64,000 nucleotides of DNA, from positions 107,216 to 171,215 of the forward strand of contig JABSRP010000017.1 of NCBI GenBank assembly GCA_013215145.1, read 5' to 3'. Source of the DNA: Pseudobacteriovorax sp. Its GTDB lineage: Bacteria > Bdellovibrionota_B > Oligoflexia > Oligoflexales > Oligoflexaceae. Position 1 is the stretch's first letter, and every line of letters starts with the position of its first letter. The notes under the pieces were generated by a model. The model worked only from the letters and a program-made list of their open reading frames with translations, was not told where the DNA came from and searched no databases. The translations under genes were made by a program, and so were the position numbers. Below, one piece after another: positions 1 through 10,300 of this stretch.

Positions 1-2068
1 GCACACTGTCTCAATGAATTTACGACTGCAGACACTCCGTTTTTAGAACTAACATTCGAAGCGGATGCGGAAATAGAATTAATCCCTAGAAGAAAAGGTA
101 ATATAGTCAAAGTTAAGAGTTTCGGCTTTCGCGACATTTCATACTTTCATATGACTCGACAAAATAATTTTGATGTAGGTTATCTTTTACTAGAAACGCC
201 AGTAGACGACGTATCAATCATACCTCCTCTTCTTGACTACTACGAACGCCGTGACTCTTTGTTACCGGGAAAAACCGTTACGATAGTTGGTTATGGAAAC
301 CGTGAAGACGGTTATTCTGGCAAGCGTCAGAGCACCGAGGTCACTATAGAATCCATCAATAGCTCTGAGGTTAACTTTACTTCAGAAGAAGGAAAAGGTA
401 GTTGCTTTGGTGATAGTGGAGGTCCAGCATTCCTACAACTTGCAAATAAATGGTGAATGGCGCAACTTTGGTGTTACGTCTCGCGGTTCTGAATGTGGCA
501 AAGATAGCATCTATGGTCTTATGCACCATAATATTTGTTGGATCGAGGATGAAACAGGAATCAACCTAACTGGTGAGTTAGATTACTGCAGTCTGGACGA
601 CACCCCAATAATTGAAGATACTGAAACACTACTAGAACGTTGTTTAGATCCATTTTCCAAAAAAGAAGAAGAGTCTTTCGCAGCTATAAAGCAAAATTTC
701 AACCTAAATTCATGTGATGACTTAGCAGAGAGAATTGAAAAGCGGATCGATACAAACTATGAAGTAACACTAGACGATCAATTTTTACGTAACCTATCAT
801 CTTTATCATTACTAGTAGGGTATGGGAGTATTGACCTATCCGCAAACGGTATTTCCGATGGAGATATCTTTAGGCAGAAAGATAGGCGGGAAAGTCTCAC
901 TACTAGTTTTATTCTAGACATGAATAAATTCGAGAATTTGGATTTTCTAAAAGATTTTCCAACGGTCGAATATTTGCGAGCATCCTTCAACAATTTAGGT
1001 GATGTAAGTACTTTAGAAGATCTACAGAATCTAACTTATATTAATCTAAGTGATAATCGTATCGAACAAATACCAACCGTCGCGCCAAATACCTTGTCCA
1101 CACTTGAAATCGCTAACAATAGAATTAAGAATATAGAATCACTGTCTTCACAGACAAACCTAAGGCGGCTAATTACTGGGAACAACCCTATCATAGATTT
1201 TTCTCCAATCAGCTCACTAAAAAAACTGAATGCTCTTAATGTAAACGACAGTCAATTCTCCGACTTAGATATTCTGTCAGGTTTTCAAAATCTGGGAGAA
1301 CTCAACTTAAGGAATAGTAAACTAAAAGAATTTCACCCTGAATTCTCAACTAACAATATCAGGCAACTAGATATTTCCAACAATGAGATTAGCGGGATTC
1401 TTGATCTTTCTAACTACGTAAGCCTATATGATGTTGAATTGAATAATAATAGGTTAGAAGCTGTTTATTTTCCAGCAGAGCTGTCTAATTCACAAAATCC
1501 TTATTTAAACCTTTCAAACAACAAGATCTCTGAGATAAGGGATCTACCTACGAATATAACTGATTTACATCTAGCGAATAATAAATTAGCGGATTTAGAT
1601 TTTTTAAATAAAAACCATAGCAAAATAGAATTCATCGACTTGACCGGTAATAATGATCTTAAAGATCTCTCTCGACTATTCAGGTTACCTGCTTTGGAGC
1701 TCATTTATCTTCCTTATATTGATGATTATATTACCTACGATCAAGCCGACATAAAGAATTTAAGGTCGAATGGTGTCAAAGTCCTCCTGTACAAGAGTCA
1801 AAACATGAATCAAACGAAATTGGAGTTAAAAAATCTTATTTCTGATATTGGAACCGGTGTTTTCACTAAAAAGGAGCTCTCTTTCCTGATTGGACTAACA
1901 AAAGTTAGCGGAGCCTTACTCCAAGGCAATACTGTGAGCGAAAAAAAGATTCTCACAGATATGATTTCAGCGATCGCAGATTGCGAGAGTAGCGAATCTT
2001 GTACGCTCAAAAACAGCGAAGAAATTGAAAACCTAAGCTTTAACTTTCTTGTGTCGGAGAATTTATGA
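1..2068 (+). pseudogene. Trypsin-like protease–LRR fusion, 5' end outside window, frameshifted
   Basis: Reading starts inside a chymotrypsin-fold (S1) protease. The first codons give AHC with the catalytic His at 4-6. The Asp lies in NNFDVGYLL (172-174) and the Ser in GDSGGP (415-417). Right after GDSGGPAF the frame runs into a stop at 454-456, while the +1 frame continues the protease sensibly as YNLQINGEWRNFGVTSRG and then stays open to 2068. Skipping one base in ttcctac (about 430-434) joins the two parts perfectly. The second part (about 780-1700) is a series of SDS22-like leucine-rich repeats with LxxLxLxxNxI units, followed by a helical tail. The position six before the Ser is Gly, so trypsin-like Lys/Arg specificity is not expected. 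The gene is the first of a run of exported-protein genes, and its stop overlaps the next start by ATGA. The break may be a real pseudogene, a programmed shift or a sequencing error; the sequence alone cannot tell. Confidence 0.75.
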
Positions 2069-2412
2069 AACAATTTTTAGCCTTTATTTTATTGGTTTTT
2101 GTGTTTGTCGGTTGTCATCAAGACGATAACGGGAAGGAAACAATCCCCTTTAAAAAACAAGATGTACCTAACGAGGTTAAAGAGCCAAATGAGTCTTTAG
2201 GATTGAACGGATGTATCGATGTTAGTACACAATTACAACGTCTAACGCTGTACGATAAGAACCATTTCATGGCTATGAGAGGTATAGGAGTGGCGACGGC
2301 GCACAAGCTAATCAAGAAAAAGTATAGTTTTCATAACCTTGCTACCTTGCGGGGTTACCTTAATAACTGTTTAAAACACAAAGATTATTCCATTGGTCAA
2401 CGAGTCGAATAA
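2065..2412 (+). CDS. Small lipoprotein with helix-hairpin-helix domain
   Basis: A 115-aa protein with a short hydrophobic leader and a lipobox FVGC (Cys17), so probably membrane-anchored. Residues about 68-105 contain MRGIGVATAHKLIKKKYSF followed by a second helix, the ComEA/Tex-like helix-hairpin-helix pattern that usually contacts DNA backbone or acts as a protein-docking module. It starts within the stop of the protease–LRR gene (ATGA overlap) and is followed 14 nt later by the Cys-rich gene, so the three are probably co-translated. ComEA-type exported HhH proteins bind incoming DNA in transformation. Here the neighbours are not competence genes, so a DNA-uptake role is only one possibility. 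Confidence 0.7.
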   Translation: MKQFLAFILLVFVFVGCHQDDNGKETIPFKKQDVPNEVKEPNESLGLNGCIDVSTQLQRLTLYDKNHFMAMRGIGVATAHKLIKKKYSFHNLATLRGYLNNCLKHKDYSIGQRVE

Positions 2413-2426
2413 AGGAGAAAAAACTC

Positions 2427-3887
2427 ATGAGACTATCCATTCAATACTTTTTATTTTTATTACCTCTACTATTCTTAAGCGGTGCTGCAAGCGCCATTGA
2501 TAGTGGAAAAATTCAGTGGCGTTATGGCGAGGGAATTTGTGTCGGAACTTGGAAGTACGATCAGTTTCAAAAATGTGCTGTAGCTGGAAATCCTGTAGCA
2601 ACTTACAAGACTTGTCGCCATTCAAGTCACGGTGTAGAGAGATACAAGGAAAGTCGTACTGCCGCTTGTGGAGTGAATGCCTACAATTCTCGAACAGACG
2701 CAAGCGTCTGTGGGACGAGCAGCGAGTGTACCAGAACAGAGAGAGCCTGTACAATGCGAAACCCTACAGAAGATCGAAGCTGTATACGCTGGGAAGAAAG
2801 ATGCTTTGCTACCAAACAAGTCCCAAATAGATGTAGTAATCCAGCATTTGGTGTATCATCTTACAAAAGTTGTCGCCATAAAAATCATGGACCCGAACTA
2901 TACAATAACAAGGCAAGTTCTTCATGCGGAGTTGCTAGTTACCAATCAGCCTACAGTGAAAACTGCAGTCTAAAGGAAAATATTGTTTCAAAACCCTCGA
3001 TAAAGCTTGCTACTCACGATGTGCAAGGCTACGTAAAAAATTCAAATGGTAGCTTAGTAGCTGGAACTATTAAGGCGCAAGCTAGCGAATATTCGGGAAT
3101 GGGGTCCGCATGTACGACATGTGACGACCTACCTATAAGCACTCCTGCAGAACGCCAGAAAAAATTCCTTTGCCTAGAGCAAGCAATTATCAATGCAGAA
3201 GACGAAGCGCCAAACTTTGGTCTTAGCGTACTCCGTGAGACTGTCTCAGCTGGTAAAGAGTTATTAAAGATCACAGAGCGTGAGGACGACACTAGCAATC
3301 CTAGTTTGACTGAAGATCAAAGGCAATTTTTGCAAGATCTAACAATTCTGCACCCAACAGTAAGGTATGATAATCCACTTTTATTTCAAACTAATTTCAA
3401 AGTACTTATCAACTTTCAACCAAGAGGTGAAGAATTTTCTATAGAGTCGGCAGTTTCTGATACTGGTCGTAGATATAGACGAGGAACGCCACTTTCAATG
3501 GGCTGGAGACTAGTCGAAAATGGCAGTGGTCTTGACGTAAGAGACAGAGCCTTTGGTGTTGACGCACCTGTTTCAGATGCCGAAAAGCCTTTCCTATCCG
3601 GTATCAGTTTTGCTGACAGCGAAGGAACCGCCGCAGCTCAATGGGAAATCAAACTTAATCCCGGTACATACAAAGTCATAGTAGGAATTGGCGAAGTCGA
3701 AGAGTCTGAAGGGACCGTTAACGTTGTTAATGTTGAGGGAAATCCAGCCGTATCCTTCACACCTAGCTTTTTTCAAAAAACGGTTGAAGCGGAAGTCACT
3801 GTCAACCTTGAAGATGACTTTTTGACTATCGATGGTAGTGGTAGCACAAATGGAAAAATCAGCTGGATTAGCATCGAATCTATCTAG
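2427..3887 (+). CDS. Secreted Cys-rich protein with malectin-like region
   Basis: A 486-aa protein with an N-terminal signal peptide (cleavage likely after SGAASA) and a good RBS (aaaggag, 2411-2417). The N-terminal third is rich in Cys and holds two copies of a unit with the pattern YKxCRHxxHGxExY...CGVxxYxS, near residues 56-86 and 145-177. The C-terminal part has INFQP at about residue 330, a SMGW motif, and PGTYKVIVGIGE followed by a beta-rich end. This is the pattern of malectin/carbohydrate-binding-like domains that recognise sugars (family knowledge; the assignment is by eye). It sits 14 nt after the HhH lipoprotein and 50 nt before the large lipoprotein. A cell-surface or secreted sugar-binding role is inferred; no catalytic motif was seen. 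Confidence 0.7.
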   Translation: MRLSIQYFLFLLPLLFLSGAASAIDSGKIQWRYGEGICVGTWKYDQFQKCAVAGNPVATYKTCRHSSHGVERYKESRTAACGVNAYNSRTDASVCGTSSECTRTERACTMRNPTEDRSCIRWEERCFATKQVPNRCSNPAFGVSSYKSCRHKNHGPELYNNKASSSCGVASYQSAYSENCSLKENIVSKPSIKLATHDVQGYVKNSNGSLVAGTIKAQASEYSGMGSACTTCDDLPISTPAERQKKFLCLEQAIINAEDEAPNFGLSVLRETVSAGKELLKITEREDDTSNPSLTEDQRQFLQDLTILHPTVRYDNPLLFQTNFKVLINFQPRGEEFSIESAVSDTGRRYRRGTPLSMGWRLVENGSGLDVRDRAFGVDAPVSDAEKPFLSGISFADSEGTAAAQWEIKLNPGTYKVIVGIGEVEESEGTVNVVNVEGNPAVSFTPSFFQKTVEAEVTVNLEDDFLTIDGSGSTNGKISWISIESI

Positions 3888-3897
3888 TTTATGCTGA

Positions 3898-3932
3898 GCG
3901 GAGGAATTTTTCCTCCGCCAATTAAGGAGGAA
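3898..3932 (+). promoter_or_regulatory. Hairpin whose 3' arm can also pair with the next Shine-Dalgarno
   Basis: GCGGAGGAA (3898-3906) and TTCCTCCGC (3910-3918) form a perfect 9-bp stem with a 3-nt loop just after the stop at 3887. No T-run follows, so it is not a normal intrinsic terminator. The strong SD aaggagg (3924-3930) contains the same GGAGGA seen in the left arm. The right arm could therefore pair either with the left arm, leaving the SD free, or with the SD. This is a possible translational switch for the TTG-started downstream gene. Confidence 0.45.
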
Positions 3933-3937
3933 TCTAC

Positions 3938-6900
3938 TTGAAGTATTTTTTAGGAATCGCGTTAGTCTGCTTATCTGGTTGCCATCAGTTGGAACGAGAA
4001 TGGAATTCCACTCTTCGTTCCATTTCGGATGACTGTCTACCTGAGGAATCTAGTCTAACTTTAGAAGACCAGTTAATAAGTTGCCAGGGGGTTTCGGGAA
4101 AATTTTCTGATACCGTTACGACCTGTCTGGACGAAATGTATACCTTGTTGCACTACGAAGTCACAGACGAGTGCCAAGATTCGTTCAAGGAGGAAGTTCT
4201 CGATACGGCTTACACGATTGTAAGAAAACAAAGTAGATTCTTATCTCGCACGGTATCAAATGAAACGGGCGCTCAGACCATCAGTGAAAGACATGTCAAG
4301 GACTTTTTCGGCAACTTGAACTTTTGGTATAAAAACTTTGTCGTTACCTATTATAGCTCAGAAAGCGATGATCGTATTGGTCGAGAGCTTGATAATATCT
4401 ATACTAGTATGTGGAACAATATTAACGAAGCTCACGCTTCACAGATACTGATCGGCAATGAGAGCGAAGAGTCCATTCAATATGCGACTGATATCGCTAA
4501 CTGGGGTATGGATTCCCTTACAGAAACGGAGCTATTAATTAGAAATTTGGCTCCTACTCTAGATATTGTAGAGTCACGATTAGCTCTCCATACTAAACTT
4601 CATGATTTTGTTTGTCTCTCCAAGCGATGCTTCGAAGGTGGAAGTACTAATTCAAGCGATGCGTTGGATCTTCTAAAAACACTACGTAGCGTAATGCTTG
4701 GGAATCGCAATAGTATTAGATCCGCTGATATCGATATTCGCGAATTTGCTGAAAGCCTACAAAGAGTCGAGAAAATAGTCAGCCCAGCACTTCGGACTTC
4801 GGGTATTGCTGGTGTTTTTTCGGGGATAAATCTTGAAAATGATGAAGATATTTTACGATTTTCACCTCAAGATGCTCCGACTTACCTTAAAGGCTATCTT
4901 AGCTTTCTACAAACACAGAACGCTAGAATTATAAACTACGAAAAGACGGGCCTTTTTAATACTAGAGTCCCTAACAAAATCGCATTCAATTTGGAACGCA
5001 ACAATATTGATAGAATTGCTGACTATTCCAGGCGACTTGCTACAAAATTGAAAAACTCTATTGGTAGTTGTGAAGAAAATCAAACACGCTATCTACAGCA
5101 AGTTCTTGGCAACATCAGTAATATCGAAACCCAGGCTGGACTCGATATACAACAAGCCGGTCTTGAAGCTGAAATGGGCTACATAGTAAATGATATAAAA
5201 AATATATCCAGCTCTATTCTATCAGACGAAGAACAGTTAGCAATTTATCTCGATCAATCAAGCCGGATAAAAAACAACGAAGAAAGTGTTTTTAACCGTC
5301 AGGCTTATGTAGTCGATGGGACTAGCGTAACTTCAATTTCAGCGAGCGCAGCAAACTTTAACGGAAACCCAGAACAACTTGTCAAGAACGCTACAAAGAT
5401 TCCCCCTATTTCAACAGGCAATGGTTCAAGCATCGTTCACCTTGAAATCAGTGGACGTTGGTCTCCAACTTGTGCCCTAAACAAGAGCATCTATAAGCAG
5501 TCATCGCCAGTAATGACAGGGCCAGAGGGATACTCTCTTAACGTTTCATCGGAAAATGCTCGCGTCAATAGTGAGGATCGCACAAAATCTACAACGAACT
5601 ATGAGGATCGGAACTTCTCTGTTAGCGCATGTCTAAAAGCGGAAACGAATATTGTCCCAAATCTCTTAAAGGCAACTGCCAGCGCCTGCGCCAATTATAC
5701 TGTAGGCCAGAGACGAGAAAAGACTCATCGCAGTACAGAGTCAACCATGTCGTCCCTTCGTAATACTGCAAACTTTGCTAAAGGGATGCGCTTGCCAAGT
5801 ACACCATTTCCAAACGCCCCAGCAGGGAGTCTATTGGCAGTCATTACAAAAGCTGGAGAAGATAAAATTTCAACGGCTGTTAATAAGCAAGTTGTGTCGG
5901 GTAGAACTAGCATCATGCTCGGTGCTGGAGAGACACTTCACCTTGTAGTCAATGACTGTAGTGATCAGGAGGCTTCAGCAGAAACTTTAAAAGTCAAGAT
6001 AGAAACTGCAACTCCTGTAAGTGCAATCGCACAGAATTACCTAGATGTCATGCTCACCACCATGCAGGATCTCGATAATGACTTTATCAAAGGAGCTACT
6101 GAGTTAATTTTGTCCGGCTATAGTACACCAAGTGAATTAAATAATCTAAGAGGATTATTGAAAAGCACTTTAGCTCTTGAAACTCCTGATAACGGATCTT
6201 ACCATGTAGCAGCTCTCAACAGCATGTTTGATTACTGGGTTGATACTTGGATTCTGCAACTAGAGCGGAAGGCCCAGATGATTCAATTTGATCGTAAGCT
6301 TGAGCAAATAGCTAATCGCCTAGATGGGATCGAAAGTTCCCGCAGTTATCAGGTAAAATCAAAGCTTGTCCGAGAGACTCTTCTTCATCATGTCTTGTCA
6401 AATTCTGACCTACAGCTGCTATCTCGCGATTTTATCAGTAGTCTTGATTATGCCAACAACATACTTTTTCCTATGATTTTACTACACTTTCCAAGCTTAG
6501 ATGATGGACACCTTAGTGAAGTTTCTGGTGCCGGTGAATACAACTTAAGAGACGCTGATAGCATTCCTATTTTCATCGAAGCCAAAAAAGCAGCCGAGAT
6601 GTTTCAACAAAGCCTTTCTTCCCTGATTAGTAATGTTGAACAGGAACAAAGTTACATATTTCAAAACGATCAACCTACTATCGTCGCTATGGAAGTACCA
6701 CGTCCCGATCGTTTTGATGAGACGGAACAGTTTAATGCCCAGTCACCTACTGCTTCGTTTGCGATGGCAAGTCGTATCTGGTCTGGTTTAGAAGAGGTTA
6801 TCACAGATCCTCAATCCGAACAGTCTACTTTGAGTTTTGAAATTAGACCCAAAGATCTTTACCGCCAAGACGTGTCGGGTGATAGATTAACCTGTCAACA

Positions 6901-7366
6901 AAGTAATGTAATCGTAGAATCAATGCTTATTAGTTTTGGCCTAAGCGGACGAGATCGTGCTGATCGCATCGCCGCCACCGATACTAGACACAACGTACAG
7001 CTTACTATGGGCTCGGAAATGACAGTTGTCAGTCCTGAGGCACCTCGTCGCTACGAGTTAGCTTCGTTTGACGATCGTCCTCTTGGCAACTTTGCTCTGG
7101 GCATCCGCTTTTACGATAATGATATACCGTCATTTCGTAATCAACTAACCGTTAACGGCCCAGACTGGGGCGCTATGCAAGGCATGTCTCCATTTACAAC
7201 TTACGATGTAAAAAACCTGAATGCGTTACGATCTGTAATCAAAACACAGTGTGACGTTAGCAACCTCAACTGCGTGGAAATTGACAATCTGGAAACGATG
7301 TTTATCGTCTTTCAAATGAAAGCAACATCAGCAGCGCCAGTAAACTGGCTACCAGCTTGTAACTAG
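3938..7366 (+). CDS. Large predicted lipoprotein of unknown function
   Basis: The start is a TTG at 3938, chosen because aaggagg lies 7 nt upstream and because it gives a clean lipoprotein leader (lipobox LSGC, Cys15). The 1142-aa product has no domain I recognise with confidence. Residues about 20-470 are helical and charged. The middle is Ser/Thr/Asn-rich with scattered Cys, and the last 150 residues look beta-rich and end in a short Cys-containing tail. It lies 50 nt after the Cys-rich secreted gene and 8 nt before the SpvB/Rhs gene, so it is probably made with the Rhs protein. A role as partner, anchor or translocation component of that protein is inference from position only. Confidence 0.75.
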   Translation: MKYFLGIALVCLSGCHQLEREWNSTLRSISDDCLPEESSLTLEDQLISCQGVSGKFSDTVTTCLDEMYTLLHYEVTDECQDSFKEEVLDTAYTIVRKQSRFLSRTVSNETGAQTISERHVKDFFGNLNFWYKNFVVTYYSSESDDRIGRELDNIYTSMWNNINEAHASQILIGNESEESIQYATDIANWGMDSLTETELLIRNLAPTLDIVESRLALHTKLHDFVCLSKRCFEGGSTNSSDALDLLKTLRSVMLGNRNSIRSADIDIREFAESLQRVEKIVSPALRTSGIAGVFSGINLENDEDILRFSPQDAPTYLKGYLSFLQTQNARIINYEKTGLFNTRVPNKIAFNLERNNIDRIADYSRRLATKLKNSIGSCEENQTRYLQQVLGNISNIETQAGLDIQQAGLEAEMGYIVNDIKNISSSILSDEEQLAIYLDQSSRIKNNEESVFNRQAYVVDGTSVTSISASAANFNGNPEQLVKNATKIPPISTGNGSSIVHLEISGRWSPTCALNKSIYKQSSPVMTGPEGYSLNVSSENARVNSEDRTKSTTNYEDRNFSVSACLKAETNIVPNLLKATASACANYTVGQRREKTHRSTESTMSSLRNTANFAKGMRLPSTPFPNAPAGSLLAVITKAGEDKISTAVNKQVVSGRTSIMLGAGETLHLVVNDCSDQEASAETLKVKIETATPVSAIAQNYLDVMLTTMQDLDNDFIKGATELILSGYSTPSELNNLRGLLKSTLALETPDNGSYHVAALNSMFDYWVDTWILQLERKAQMIQFDRKLEQIANRLDGIESSRSYQVKSKLVRETLLHHVLSNSDLQLLSRDFISSLDYANNILFPMILLHFPSLDDGHLSEVSGAGEYNLRDADSIPIFIEAKKAAEMFQQSLSSLISNVEQEQSYIFQNDQPTIVAMEVPRPDRFDETEQFNAQSPTASFAMASRIWSGLEEVITDPQSEQSTLSFEIRPKDLYRQDVSGDRLTCQQSNVIVESMLISFGLSGRDRADRIAATDTRHNVQLTMGSEMTVVSPEAPRRYELASFDDRPLGNFALGIRFYDNDIPSFRNQLTVNGPDWGAMQGMSPFTTYDVKNLNALRSVIKTQCDVSNLNCVEIDNLETMFIVFQMKATSAAPVNWLPACN

Positions 7367-7374
7367 GAGAATAT

Positions 7375-10300
7375 ATGCTTACCTCTTCACTAAATAGAAG
7401 TCTTTTACTAGCGACCTTACTATTGTTTAGTGCAACGATGTATGGTCAAGATGAAAGTTCTATCGACATACCTAGCCTTAGTAAACCTAAGGTCGGGTCT
7501 TTAGTTGGGGAGGTAGGCCTCCAAAACCCGGAAAGCTTGGGAATCGCTACAGGTAATTTTCAAGCAAAGCTGGACTGGCTTATTCCGAACAAAAGAGGAA
7601 TGATCGGTATAGATATCATTCCGAGATACAGCTTAAATGGAGGGCAGTCGGAGTTTGGTTTGGGCTGGAATTGGCGACTCTCATTGAAACGCGAGAGCCT
7701 GAACGGGACTGTGAATTTTGATGGTAGCGATTTAATAAGTTCCCCCTGGGGTTTGCTACAACGCAATCGAGATGGTCAATACTATACCCAATCATCTGAG
7801 GGCCTTATAAGAGTCGAAATCAATAATGATAATGCAAGAGCATTTCATCCATCTGGAAAAACTTATGTTTTCGTTAAAGATATAGAATCAAGCTTCGGAG
7901 TCTATTCGTGGCGTTTGGAGACAGTTGAAGATGCTCTGGGAAGCTTGACTTACTTTACCTATGAACGCAACGATAGCGGGCGTAGCTTTGTCAAGCAAAT
8001 TGCATACGGCGGTCGCGGAAGTAATTTTCAATATCGAATTTCCTTCGAATATCAAACTTTTGACAGTCCTTTATTTCGTAGTTGGACATCTGGAAAGATG
8101 ATCACACTAGATCGGCTCGTAAAAAAAGTGATATTTAAAACAAGACGAGCTAACACCTTCATCACTCGATACTCCTACACATTGGGATATGATTCCCAAG
8201 ACGCCAACCTTGGCCAATATTTGGTTACAAACCAAAAGGTATTTAAATCTGGGGCCAGTTTTCCCGCAGTCACATACAGTTACGGCAATGATTTTTCCAG
8301 TCCCGATTCACATACAGTCGTGGATCTGGATCATTTCAAAAGCCTAATGGACAGTAATGATAATCCAGTAGGTGACAATAAAACGGTTTACTTTGACTAT
8401 AACCGGGACGGTTTACTTGATGTCTACAGCCAACGCAATCGAGTTTGGTATCTACAAACGGGAGCAGGATTCCAAAACCAAGCACCAATCCCCCTTGCGG
8501 ATGATTCGGATGCCTTTCAAACAGATTGTGTAACCGGAACACCCCATTTAGCTAGATTAGCCGGTCCCAAGAGCGAGATACTTTCATTAATGACTAGCCC
8601 TGGCGAAATTGGAACCAGAATCACAGTCTGCGCATTGGATGGCAGAGTGATTTATGAGAAAGACTTTCCTTTTAATAGTAGAGATAACAAAAAAGTACGC
8701 ATAGCAGACCTCAATGGTGATATGAAAGACGATATTATTGCTGTTGATACGGGAGTTACCATCCTACAAAACCTATCTGACGAGAATAGTATTAACTTTG
8801 TCATGCAAGAACAGGATTTTTCTGCTGAGGATGTCGGTGAAGATGAAGCCTTTCATATGCGTAGAATCATCCAAGTCAGTATCAATGATATAAACGGAGA
8901 TGGTTTAAGAGACATCGTTGGGATAGAGGAGTATGGAGTTAGGGTCTTCTACAATCGCGGAAAATTACAATTCGATGAAACATCGGAATTTGTCCCCTTT
9001 TTCAAAAGCAATGGGAGATCGGATTTTAGAAATCGTGACTATGCACCTGCATTTGGTGATATCAATCGAGATGGTCTGTCTGACATCATATTCTTTGACA
9101 GTAGGTTTGTCTGGGTATTAATGAATCGTGAGGGGCAATTTGTTGAGCAAAACTATAACTTCTTTGATGATGTCGAAGGCCTGCGCCCCTATTTAACAGA
9201 TTTTAATAATACTGGCATGCAGCAAATTAGTTTCGATCAGGGTCGAGATGGAATGCTAAACGTCGCACTTAACAGCATATCTAGTGGCCTACTAAGCACC
9301 ATCGACAATGGACGAGGCACTATTGTTCGGGTTAAATACAAACGATCTCCTGCGGCAGTAGGTCTCGGCAAAGGCTTGGTTCAGGTTGCTACTTTGGAAA
9401 GGCAACAGGTTGGCTATGGATCAAAAGTCTGGCATGTTTCTTTTAACGACCCTCAATTATCGCAAGATCACAGAAGGATTCTGGGTTACCGCAACGTAAA
9501 CCTTAGAAATCAAAGTAGGGTGGTCGAGTCTAAATATCAATTTGATGACATTCTTGCTGCTAGAATGGAGGAAAAACGCGTCTCTGACCCAAAATTTCCT
9601 AGTTGGGAAAAAGTTAACATAACTGCATATGAGACAGCGGAGTTTGATGATATCTTCTTTTACAGACAAAAATCATCAAACTTGCAATGGTACTACAATG
9701 GTAGCGCTATTGGTAGATCCGATGGAAGAGAAGTTCTGGCCTATGAAAATCTTTTTTGTCCGGTTAAAGAAAAATTGACAAATGAAGCGGGAACCGCGAC
9801 CATCAGTAAGATCATGTTCCAAAATTCCTCGTGGGATGCCTTTGCTCACTGCTTAACCAAGTCGGTAACGGAAACTAGTGATCATGAAACATTCGGATTC
9901 ACAAGCCAAACAACTTTAGAACGCAACAATTTTGGTCAAGTTAAGCACATTCAACGTAAAGAAAACGGAAGTGATGTGACTGTGACACGCGTGTTTTATG
10001 ACGAGCTCGGTTTGATTGAAAAAATTGAAAAACCCGGAATTGGTGAACAAACTTTTGATTTCGATGGCGAATCATTTTTGTTAGGGCAAACCATCGACCC
10101 TACAGGAATCGTAATAAAAGCTAAATTTGATGAGACCACTGATAATATTATTGCATTGCGAACGAATCGATCTACTCAGGGAGCAAATTGGTGGACCGAA
10201 GAATTTTCTTTTGATGATTTTGAACGCCTCGAATCCAATTGGGATAATTTTACTAGTAAAGAAAAGCCAGAGCATACCTATAGCTATATTCTTCCAAACG

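Noticed and set aside
2425..2973. Several Cys-rich frames overlapping the secreted Cys-rich gene on both strands
   Set aside because: They lack a signal peptide and RBS, and the 486-aa frame has both. They are shadows.
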